A stretch of DNA of 64,000 nucleotides from Campylobacteraceae bacterium (lineage in GTDB: Bacteria; Campylobacterota; Campylobacteria; Campylobacterales; Campylobacteraceae): positions 1 to 64,000 of the forward strand of contig JAIRXG010000021.1 of NCBI GenBank assembly GCA_031268335.1. Direction: 5' to 3'. Below are positions 40,984 through 49,122 of this stretch, piece after piece. The position numbers and the translations under genes were made by a program. The notes beneath the pieces are model-generated. The model saw only the letters and a list, made by a program, of their open reading frames with translations. It ran no database searches and had not been told where the DNA came from. Within the stretch, counting starts at the first letter, position 1; each line of letters opens with the position of its first letter.

Positions 40984-43613
40984 TTTGCTGCCTTTGAGAG
41001 TGTGTTTAATTCGTCATTTACTTTTGAGATTTTAGATATTGCGTCATTCAGCGCGTTTTTATTTTGTTCAACTACATCTTTTGGGGCATTTGCTACAAAT
41101 TTTTCGTTACCAAGCATATTTTCAAGTTTTATAATCTCTTTTTCAAGCTTTATTTTTTGAGCGTTTAATCTTTGAATCAGCGGAGTCAAATCCACATTTT
41201 CAAGCGGTATAAAAACTTCCAAATTATCGCCCACATCGCGCACAGCATTTTCTATATTTGTTTTTATAAAGGTTATATTTTCTACTTTCGCAAGCAATTT
41301 TACAAATGACAAAAATTGCTCGTCAAATGTTTTATTTCCAAACTTTACAGCTGCTTTTGGTATCAATCCGGCAATATCAAGCGTAGCTTTTGCGCGTCGT
41401 ATTCCAACGATAGCTTCAATAACAAGCGAAAAAGTCTCCTCTATATCTTTATCCTGTATCAAATCGTCAGGATATGGTTTTATCATAATAGATTGAGCTC
41501 TCTCAAGCGATGTGCCGCTTAATTCTTGATAGAGATATTCTGAAATAAAAGGCATAAAAGGATGCAGCAGCTTCATAGCTTCTTTAAAAATTGCTCCAAG
41601 CTCGCTTATAGCCTCTTTTTGCGCTTTGGCAAGTTCTATACCCCAATCGCAGAATTCTCCCCACAAAAAGCGGTAAAGCGTTGTAGCCGCATCGTTAAAT
41701 CTATAACTGTCAAGATAGTCTCGCACCTCTTTTGTAGTCGCATTCAGACGACTTTTTATATAAAGTCCCAATTTTGTTTTTATACTTACATGTTGCAAAT
41801 CTTGAAAACTTTTTTCATTTAAAAGTAAAAATCTTGAGGCATTGAAAAGCTTATTTGTGAAGTTTCTCATCTGTTCGAGTCTATCTTTGCTAAGTTTTAT
41901 ATCTCTTCCTTGAACAGCTAAAACCGCCAAAGTAAAACGCAACGCGTCTGCACTAAACTCATTTATCATATCTAATGGGTCTATTACGTTGCCTTTTGAT
42001 TTGCTCATTTTTTGACCGAATTCATCTCGCACTAACGCGTGTAAGTATACATTTGCAAAAGGCAGTTTTTTCATAAAATGTTCGCCCGAAAACATCATTC
42101 TGGCGACCCAGAAAAATAAAATGTCAAATCCTGTGATTAAAATGGAATTTGGATAAAACTCATTTAGATCATTTTCGCCGCATTTTTCATCGGCATATGT
42201 ACCATTTTCCCACCCAAGCGTTGAAAATGGCCATAGTCCCGAACTAAACCACGTATCAAGCACATCGGGATCTTGATGAAAGTTTTTGGAGTCGCACTTT
42301 GGGCATTTGCTCGGATTTTCTTCATTGCTTGCCCATTCGTTGCCGCACTCGTCGCAATAAAACACAGGTATTCTGTGTCCCCACCAGAGTTGTCTTGAGA
42401 TGCACCAATCTTTCAAATCTTTCATCCAAGCGTTATATGAGTTTATCCAATGAGGCGGGTGGAATTTTATAAGAGCGTCGTTTACTTTCGCGATAGCGCC
42501 CTTGGCTATCTCTTTTTTAACAAACCACTGTTTTGAGATATAAGGCTCGACTATATTTTTGCATCTGTAGCAGTGTCCGACTTGATTTATATAATCTTCA
42601 ATTTTTTCTATATTTCCACTTTTTTGCAACGCGTCTACTATCTCATCTCTTGCTTTTAGTCTCTCTTTGCCTTTAAATTTTCCGCAATAATCATTTAAAA
42701 TACCATTTTCGTCAAATATGGTGATAAATTCCAAATCATGTTCTTTGCCTACCTCGTAGTCATTTATATCGTGAGCGGGAGTTACCTTTACGCAACCGGA
42801 ACCAAACTCTTTGTCTACATGTGGGTCTGAGATGACTTTTATTTCACGGTTAATAATAGGCAAAACTATGCTTTTGCCGATATATTGTCTATATCTCTCA
42901 TCGTCAGGATTTACCATAACCGCAGTATCGCCGAAAAATGTTTCAGGTCTTGTTGTGGCAACCGTCAAATATTCATCCGAATTTTTCAAAAAATATTTTA
43001 AATAGTATAATTTTCCCTTGTGTTCTTCATATTCAACTTCTATATCGCTAAGCGCGCCATCGTGCGTACACCAATTGACCATATAATTTCCGCGCACTAT
43101 CAACCCTTCGTCATAAAGAGTTACAAAAGCCTTTCTAACCGCGTTTTTAAGCCCTTCGTCCATTGTGAAACGCTCTCTGCTCCAAGCGGGACTTGCGCCT
43201 AATTTTCGCAACTGTTTTGTTATTTCATCGCCGCTGTATTTTTTCCATTCCCATACTTTTTGTAAAAATTTTTCTCTTCCTATATCCTCTTTTTTAACAC
43301 CATCTTTTAAAAGCTGTTTTTCAACGACGTTTTGAGTGGCGATTCCCGCGTGGTCAACTCCGGGCTGCCAAAGCGTTTTATATCCGTCCATTCTTTTGTA
43401 ACGAGTTAGTATATCTTGAAGCGTAAAAGTTAAACCGTGTCCGATGTGAAGACTTCCTGTTACATTCGGAGGAGGCATCATGATAGAAAAATTTTTACCC
43501 TTTTTTTGTATATCTTTATTGCCTTCAAGCTCAAAATATCCTCTGCTTTCCCAAATCTTATAATAACTATCTTCTATGTTTTTTGGCTCATACGAAACTG
43601 CTTTTTCGCTCAT
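40980..43613 (-). CDS. valS: Valyl-tRNA synthetase
   Basis: The product is about 877 residues, starting at ATG 43613 with an AAGGG RBS; a longer frame to 43655 has no RBS. Class I motifs are PPPNVTGSLHIGH and KMSKSKGNVIDP. A CP1 editing domain has TTRPETFFGDTAVMVNP, zinc-ribbon cysteines CDECGNEW ... CPKCDSKN lie near the middle, and the coiled coil at the C terminus (about 810-877) is typical of ValRS. It charges tRNA-Val. It heads the operon with metN, metI, metQ and dedA. Confidence 0.97.
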   Translation of the reverse strand: MSEKAVSYEPKNIEDSYYKIWESRGYFELEGNKDIQKKGKNFSIMMPPPNVTGSLHIGHGLTFTLQDILTRYKRMDGYKTLWQPGVDHAGIATQNVVEKQLLKDGVKKEDIGREKFLQKVWEWKKYSGDEITKQLRKLGASPAWSRERFTMDEGLKNAVRKAFVTLYDEGLIVRGNYMVNWCTHDGALSDIEVEYEEHKGKLYYLKYFLKNSDEYLTVATTRPETFFGDTAVMVNPDDERYRQYIGKSIVLPIINREIKVISDPHVDKEFGSGCVKVTPAHDINDYEVGKEHDLEFITIFDENGILNDYCGKFKGKERLKARDEIVDALQKSGNIEKIEDYINQVGHCYRCKNIVEPYISKQWFVKKEIAKGAIAKVNDALIKFHPPHWINSYNAWMKDLKDWCISRQLWWGHRIPVFYCDECGNEWASNEENPSKCPKCDSKNFHQDPDVLDTWFSSGLWPFSTLGWENGTYADEKCGENDLNEFYPNSILITGFDILFFWVARMMFSGEHFMKKLPFANVYLHALVRDEFGQKMSKSKGNVIDPLDMINEFSADALRFTLAVLAVQGRDIKLSKDRLEQMRNFTNKLFNASRFLLLNEKSFQDLQHVSIKTKLGLYIKSRLNATTKEVRDYLDSYRFNDAATTLYRFLWGEFCDWGIELAKAQKEAISELGAIFKEAMKLLHPFMPFISEYLYQELSGTSLERAQSIMIKPYPDDLIQDKDIEETFSLVIEAIVGIRRAKATLDIAGLIPKAAVKFGNKTFDEQFLSFVKLLAKVENITFIKTNIENAVRDVGDNLEVFIPLENVDLTPLIQRLNAQKIKLEKEIIKLENMLGNEKFVANAPKDVVEQNKNALNDAISKISKVNDELNTLSKAAN

Positions 43614-43845
43614 TTTTAACCCTTGTGCTATACTCAATTTATTTGATAAAAACATTAATTTTACTTAAAAATTGTTGAAAAACCCCTTTGGCTACATGTA
43701 AGAGATTCAAGACAATTTTAAAGTTTATTCATTTGCAATAATTAAAAAAATATTAAAATTAATTAATGCATATATCTGATATTTCATATAAAATTATAAA
43801 ATTTATGTTAAAATAAATCCAAAAAATTTATAGAAGGGAAATATT

Positions 43846-44358
43846 ATGACAATCAAGTTTTTGGTTACACTACTATGTTTTGGCTGTTTTTGTTTGACGC
43901 ATTTGAGTGCTGAAACAAATAGATTTGATTCCTCAAAACTGGATATGTATCGACAAGATTGCAGCAGCAAAATTGCCGAAGGCTGTTTTAATATAGGAAT
44001 TGCTTACTTTTTAGGCGATGGTTTTGAAAAAAACGACGCGAAAGCCAAAGAGTATTTACAAACAGCTTATAATCTAGAACCGAAAAATACATTTTTTGCC
44101 GCTACGCTTGCTAGATTGTATTATTATGAATACAGGACGAAAGGTAGCAATGACAGTTTAGATAAAGCTTTGAAATTTTTTAATGAAACTTGCGATAAAG
44201 GCGAGCGCAGCAGTTGTATTATGCTTGGTGACATATATGAGTTTGGCGATAATAATATAAAAATAGATTTAAACAAAGCTATGGCATACTATAAAAAATC
44301 TTGCAATTTAAAAGACATAGAGGGTTGCAATAAATTTAATAACTTGAAAAAACGATAG
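43846..44358 (+). CDS. Small secreted Sel1-like protein
   Basis: The protein has 170 residues. A signal peptide (MTIKFLVTLLCFGCFCLTHLSA) is followed by about three Sel1-like units with cysteine pairs (DCSSKIAEGCFNIGIAYFLGDG, TCDKGERSSCIMLGDIYEFG, SCNLKDIEGC). It resembles a short version of the protein at 36671-37942 and is likely periplasmic. The RBS is GAAGGGAA before the ATG. It sits 8 bases before the DNA-repair gene, perhaps as an operon. Confidence 0.82.
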   Translation: MTIKFLVTLLCFGCFCLTHLSAETNRFDSSKLDMYRQDCSSKIAEGCFNIGIAYFLGDGFEKNDAKAKEYLQTAYNLEPKNTFFAATLARLYYYEYRTKGSNDSLDKALKFFNETCDKGERSSCIMLGDIYEFGDNNIKIDLNKAMAYYKKSCNLKDIEGCNKFNNLKKR

Positions 44359-44366
44359 GTAATTAA

Positions 44367-45083
44367 ATGGATGCAAAAAGCATAATCGACGAGCTTTTAA
44401 AATTTGAAGATAAAACTTACGCGGTTCATCATACAAATTTTTTCAAATGTTTTAAGGGCGGATATGGCGATATAAACGATACATTTTGCGGTATTAGAGC
44501 GAAAGATTTGAAGTTGATTGCAAAAAATTTTTACAAGCAGATTGAACTTAGCGAACTTGGCGTTCTTTTGAAAGAGCGTTTGCACGAAGCAAGAGTTGTC
44601 GCGCTCATTATGCTTGTAAATAGATTTGATAAAGCGAACGATAAAGAGAAAAATGAAATAGTAAAGCTCTATCTTAAACATACAAGGTATATTAACAATT
44701 GGGATTTGGTAGATGTGTCCGTTTATAAGATTTTGGGCAGATACTGTTATGAAATCGGCGACTGCGCGATATTGCAAACTCTTTCGCAAAGCGGCTTTTT
44801 GTGGGAAGAACGAATGAGCGTCGTGGCAAATTGGTATTTGGTACACAAGGGCGAGTTTGTTTTGCTCATTAGTTTATGTGAAAAATTTTTGACACACAAA
44901 CATGATTTAATGCATAAAGCTTGCGGCTGGATGTTAAGAGAGATGGGAAAAGTCTCGTCTGAGGGGCTTGCTCAACTTCTTGATTTTTTAAAAAAATACC
45001 ATAAAATAATGCCTCGCACAATGTTAAGATACTCCATAGAAAGACTTTCAAAAGAACAAAAAGCCTATTTTATGCGAAAGTAG
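44367..45083 (+). CDS. DNA alkylation repair enzyme, AlkD-like HEAT-repeat family
   Basis: The protein has 238 residues, all helical, with HEAT-like repeats. AlkD-family features are FFKCFKGGYGDINDTFCGIRAKDL at the start, EARVVALIMLVNRF, INNWDLVDVS and HDLMHKACGWMLREMGK. AlkD proteins excise positively charged alkylated bases such as 7-methylguanine and 3-methyladenine without base flipping. The substrate here is inferred from family membership. Confidence 0.85.
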   Translation: MDAKSIIDELLKFEDKTYAVHHTNFFKCFKGGYGDINDTFCGIRAKDLKLIAKNFYKQIELSELGVLLKERLHEARVVALIMLVNRFDKANDKEKNEIVKLYLKHTRYINNWDLVDVSVYKILGRYCYEIGDCAILQTLSQSGFLWEERMSVVANWYLVHKGEFVLLISLCEKFLTHKHDLMHKACGWMLREMGKVSSEGLAQLLDFLKKYHKIMPRTMLRYSIERLSKEQKAYFMRK

Positions 45084-45635
45084 AAATATAAAATAGTAAA
45101 TCGCGGTTTTTTAAATACACTACATGTAATCAATAAAAATAAAATACATAATATTTTCTAAGTAAAGTCTATAATAAAATAGAAAAACGAATAACTAAAA
45201 TTTTGTTAAAAGTATTTTTAAAAACAAGATTTGTAATTTAGCGGTATTTTTTTATGTATATTACAAAATAATAGCCGTAATGAATTTTTAAAAGAATTTA
45301 AATCCATAGAGATTCAAAAGAGATAATTTGCAATTAGTATGGTGTGAAAACTTTAAGTTATTTTATAAATTATTGGTATTGTGGGTTAAAGTTGCGCTAA
45401 TTGATTTTCCAAAAAGCTTATTGATATATAAATTATAAACCATTTTCATTTCGTATTATTGTAAAAAAACAGTGAATTAATTAAAAATAAAATTATGAAG
45501 ATATATCAATAATAACTATTTAACATTTTAATTTACTTAAAAAAGATTTATAAAATTTTTTTGGACATATTTATATATTTTTAATTAATTTTTGTATAGA
45601 ATTGCGAAATGTTTTACATAAAAGGCAAGAGGTGC
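45084..45635. other. AT-rich intergenic DNA before the envelope operon
   Basis: About 550 bases of very AT-rich DNA with one TACATGTA (45122). No gene or structured element can be supported. It ends at the promoter and repeat described next. Confidence 0.5.
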
Positions 45636-45641
45636 TATAAT
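45636..45641 (+). promoter_or_regulatory. Extended -10 box ahead of (AG)10 tract
   Basis: TGCTATAATG is a good extended -10 promoter. The expected transcript start (about 45648) is only some 20 bases before the AG tract, which would lie in the 5' leader of the envelope operon at 45856. Confidence 0.5.
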
Positions 45642-45666
45642 GATAGTTGGTATCAATAAATTCTGC

Positions 45667-45686
45667 AGAGAGAGAGAGAGAGAGAG
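45667..45686. repeat. (AG)10 simple sequence repeat
   Basis: This is an uninterrupted run of ten AG units. It also lies inside a 20-codon frame starting at ATG 45640 (AGAGG RBS upstream) and ending at 45702. With one unit fewer that frame would stay open to 45863, overlapping the TTG start of the outer-membrane protein gene at 45856. The tract is a slipped-strand mutation candidate. Confidence 0.85.
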
Positions 45687-45855
45687 CTTAAAAGATACTT
45701 AAAAAAATTTCTTCTTAATATAAACTTTAAATCACAAAAATATCCCCATTTTTTATATGCGTTTTTTGTCAACGTTTTTCTAATTCATTCAATAAAAAAA
45801 ATCATTTATAGCAACAAAATGATTTATAGATATAAAATCAATACAAGGATTTACA

Positions 45856-46455
45856 TTGAGTAAAATATTTAATTTTACACTTCTTTTTACGTTTTTATTG
45901 ATTAGTGCAATAAAAACACAAGCGGCAGATATAGGTTTTGAATTCGGTTTTGGTCTTGATACAAGCGGAGATCGGTTGGATTCTATAGAAAGAGCATATG
46001 GGACGGATTCATCCGGTCTTGGTATGTTTTTTGAATTGCAAGCCGGCATGCCAATTGGCATTGCGGAAAATTTTCTTGTTAAGCCCAAATTGTCATATCT
46101 TATGGGATATGTTTCTGTTGATTATGCCTATGGTGAAGATACATGTATGGATTCTCTTTTGATTTCTGGAGTTGCAGCAGAATATCATATAAATGGTTAT
46201 GAAAAAAACTCTTTTTTTGTAGGAGCGGAGATTGGTGCCATTAGCGCTTCAAGCGATAGCGACGGATATTACGAGCTCGATAGCAATGGCGTAAGTTACG
46301 GTATTTACGGCGGTTATAATTTTGGCGGCGGTTCAAAAATTTTACTAGGTTATAGAAGCATTCCTGTAGAGGTTACTTATCAAAATGGCTACAAGGAATC
46401 TAATAATTTCGGCGGACTTTCGTTGCAGTTCACCTATACTTTTTGGCTTAAATAG
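45856..46455 (+). CDS. Outer-membrane beta-barrel protein, OmpW/porin-like size
   Basis: The protein has 199 residues. A signal peptide (MSKIFNFTLLFTFLLISAIKTQA) precedes a short eight-strand-type barrel with alternating hydrophobic strands and G/Y-rich turns (IGFEFGFGLDTSGD, VSYGIYGGYNFGGGSK), ending FTYTFWLK. The start is TTG with an AAGGA RBS at good spacing; no closer ATG fits. It is first in an envelope operon with two lipoproteins and a DUF4105 gene. The specific family is not recognised. Confidence 0.75.
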   Translation: MSKIFNFTLLFTFLLISAIKTQAADIGFEFGFGLDTSGDRLDSIERAYGTDSSGLGMFFELQAGMPIGIAENFLVKPKLSYLMGYVSVDYAYGEDTCMDSLLISGVAAEYHINGYEKNSFFVGAEIGAISASSDSDGYYELDSNGVSYGIYGGYNFGGGSKILLGYRSIPVEVTYQNGYKESNNFGGLSLQFTYTFWLK

Positions 46456-46467
46456 TAAGAGATTTAA

Positions 46468-46938
46468 ATGAAAAAAACTATATTGTTGTTTTGTGTAGCA
46501 CTAACTAATATATGGTTGCTGAGCGGATGCGCAGTTAATGTTCCCATGGCTTCGGAAGAGATGGATTTAGTAGCCAAGGAATTTAAAATACCTGCCGAGG
46601 GTAATGCAGGAGTTTACATTTATCGCAATGAATTTATGGGCGCAGCGATAAAAATGAATATTTTTATTGATAATTGGCTGATTGGTTCAACCGCATCGAA
46701 GACATATCACTATCTGGAACTATTTCCGGGAAATTACACATTTATGGGAAGTTCGGAGAATGATTCTACTCTTAATGTCGATGTGGCGGCAAACAAACTA
46801 TATTACATTTGGCAGGAGGTAAAAATGGGGATTATGTATGCTCGCAATAAATTACATCTTGTAGATGAATTTGAGGGGCAAAAAGGTGTTTTGGAATCAA
46901 AACTGGCAATTTCAAACTCTATTGATAAAAACAAATGA
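46468..46938 (+). CDS. DUF2846-like lipoprotein
   Basis: The protein has 156 residues. A lipoprotein signal ends at lipobox LLSGC. The body matches the DUF2846 pattern: GVYIYRNE.MGAAIKMNIFIDNWLIG, a tail of ELFPGNYTF and a beta-rich domain ending LVDEFEGQKG. Proteins of this type are envelope lipoproteins of unknown function. It lies 12 bases after the barrel gene. Confidence 0.75.
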   Translation: MKKTILLFCVALTNIWLLSGCAVNVPMASEEMDLVAKEFKIPAEGNAGVYIYRNEFMGAAIKMNIFIDNWLIGSTASKTYHYLELFPGNYTFMGSSENDSTLNVDVAANKLYYIWQEVKMGIMYARNKLHLVDEFEGQKGVLESKLAISNSIDKNK

Positions 46939-46971
46939 GATTGAATTAAAAAGTTTAACATGGGGGATAAA

Positions 46972-47385
46972 ATGAAAATTTTTTCATGGTTGTTACTAAG
47001 CGCTGTTGTGCTAAGTATAGTGGGATGCGCTTCGCTTGTAAATAAAGATACTCAGCCGGTTATAATTAGCACTAATGACTTAAAAAGTGCTACGGTTACC
47101 GTTACACATAAAGATGGAACACAATCCGGTAAAACGCCTTTTGTTGTTTCAGTAAGACGTGCAAATCAGCCGTTAATTGTTTCTGTTGAAGAAAGCAAAT
47201 GTACAAAGGCCACCACAATAGAAAAGAATGCGACAGTTAGCGGAGTTTTTTTTGTTAATGCAATATGGTGTTTTAGTTGTTTGTTTAGCACAACAACAGA
47301 TGCAGCTACAGGCAGAATGTGGAAATATGATGAGCAAATCGTCGTTCCTGTTGAAAGAATATCTGATTGCAGCGATAATACCTGA
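46972..47385 (+). CDS. Small lipoprotein of unknown function
   Basis: The product is about 137 residues. The start is ATG 46972 with GGGGG five bases upstream; another ATG 12 bases earlier lacks this spacing. The lipoprotein signal ends in SIVGC. The body has a PEGA-like 'GKTPFVVSVRRANQPLIVSVEE' segment and the motif TTDAATGRMWKYDEQIVVPV seen in envelope lipoproteins of uncertain role. It is third in the operon, 2 bases before the DUF4105 gene. Confidence 0.72.
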   Translation: MKIFSWLLLSAVVLSIVGCASLVNKDTQPVIISTNDLKSATVTVTHKDGTQSGKTPFVVSVRRANQPLIVSVEESKCTKATTIEKNATVSGVFFVNAIWCFSCLFSTTTDAATGRMWKYDEQIVVPVERISDCSDNT

Positions 47386-47387
47386 TA

Positions 47388-48919
47388 TTGTTTAGATTTT
47401 TATTTATTAATTTGATTGTTTTGTCTCATATTTTGATGGGGCAAAACAATCAAGACTTACTTTCAAGTTATGATTTTTCCATGTGGAAAACACTTTTACA
47501 TTATAAAGGCAAAAAGAGTGTTATCGGACAAGAAAGTGCATTTTTTATATCCCCAAATGGAAACCAAAACGCAAAAGCCGAATTAGACGCAACAATAATG
47601 GCTCTTAAAACAGACTCAAAAACACAGTGTAAATATCCCGCTCGATTGGATTTTTACTTAAAGTTGGTGTAATTAGCATGGATGAATTGCCAAGCAATGA
47701 TTGTACGGATTACAAAACATATGTTGAAAAAGTTCCTTTTGAGCGTATTTATCTCGTTTTTGTCGCTGAAGATCAAACACATCCGGCATCAGTCATGGGG
47801 CATGCAATTTTAAAAATTTCAGGAGAAGATAAAGAGGGTGCATTAAGAGAACATAGTTTTGCATTTATGGCACTTATGAATAAAGATGGAAACTTGGAGC
47901 GTTATTTAAATGCTGTATTGCGCGGGACAAACGGTGTTTATGCATTAATGCCTTATCAAGATACAATTGACACTTATGTTCACGGAGAAAATCGTTCGCT
48001 TTGGGAGTTTGAACTTAAGATATCAGATGATGCCAAACATCGTTTACAAAAGCACTTATGGGAGTTAAAAGAGACACCTATTTTGTATCAATTCATTACG
48101 CATAATTGCAATACGGCAATTGAAGCTATATTGCGTGTGGCAGGTGAAAGTTTCAACGATGATCGTCATTTTATTTTTGCAACTCCAACTGAATATTTAC
48201 AAATATTGGAAGAGCGCGGATTGATAAAAAGTGTGAATGTTTATCCAAATATGGTGGAACGTTCCTATTTTAAGCTTGGCAAAATATTTTATCCACTAGA
48301 TGCACCAAGCGCAAGCCGAATTACAATTGAGGGATTTGACGGAGGATTTAGGCTAAATGCAGCGCCTAGTTACCGCAATATATTGTCGGTTTCAAATGCC
48401 GGAGCGACAGAAATTAAAAGTGAATTTTTGGAAATCGCGCTTCGCAGTGAAAATAAAAAAATACGGTTAGAAACATTGAATTTTATTGCTATTGAATCAA
48501 TCGGTGATTATCGTGTTGTTGGTTTGTCAAAATCTTTTCGATTAGCTTCGGACGAAAATAAATACAATCGTTTGAGCGGTACATTTGAATGGGGGCGTGG
48601 ATTTGGTATCTCGATTATAAAGGATACGGTTGCATATAGCATAACTAAAATTGGCATTGGATACGATGGCGAAATAAATTTTTATATTGCTGCAAAAAGC
48701 GGTATTATTGCAAGATTTGGCAGTCATGCTAAGCTCATTACCGATTGGACACACTATTGGGATAGCAGCGATCGGTATCGCAGTGATAAATTGAGCGCAT
48801 ATGCCGTTTATGCGCCTTCGTTTTCTTGGGATACTCATATCGGTTTGGAGCGATATTTCCACGAATATGACTATTCGCCTAAAACAATTTTTTCGGTGGG
48901 ATTTAGTCGATATTTTTAA
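47388..48919 (+). pseudogene. DUF4105 family envelope protein, split by a frameshift
   Basis: The N-terminal frame (47388-47672, 94 residues: signal peptide, then SMWKTLLHYKG and CKYPARLDFY) and the C-terminal frame (47678-48919, 413 residues: MDELPSNDC, SVMGHAILKIS, THNCNTAIEAIL, C-terminal barrel-like strands) are successive parts of one DUF4105 protein. In the downstream frame the sequence reads back without stops through FLLKVGVIS, placing a one-base loss near the T5 run at 47651-47655. DUF4105 proteins carry a papain-like-looking N-terminal Cys/His region and an outer-membrane-like C terminus; function unknown. It could be a real pseudogene, a phase-variable gene or an assembly error. 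A start at ATG 47678 could still give a truncated product. Confidence 0.75.
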
Positions 48920-49089
48920 GCAATAAGTGTATTTTTTACTATGATTTAAATTAGGAATATTTTAGTGGTATACATGTAGTATATGCAATATTTTAAATCC
49001 ACTTATTTGTTGGCAGGAATTTTTCACATAAAAGAGTTTTTAATTTTTGCTTGCAAAATTTCTTTTTCGTTAATTGACGTAGAACAAAC

Positions 49090-49122
49090 CATCCCACACA
49101 AAGTGCGGGATGTGTGGTTTTT
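49090..49122 (+). terminator. Terminator between envelope operon and metE
   Basis: CATCCC.CAC (49090-49099) pairs with GTG.GGGATG (49104-49112) around an AAA loop. T-rich sequence follows on the plus strand. It can serve the convergent metE gene as a weaker minus-strand terminator. Confidence 0.6.

Noticed and set aside
37945-45083. Reading the Sel1-repeat genes as beta-lactamases
   Set aside because: The repeats match cysteine-rich Sel1/Hcp proteins; the beta-lactamase label in such families is historical and no serine or metal active site is visible.
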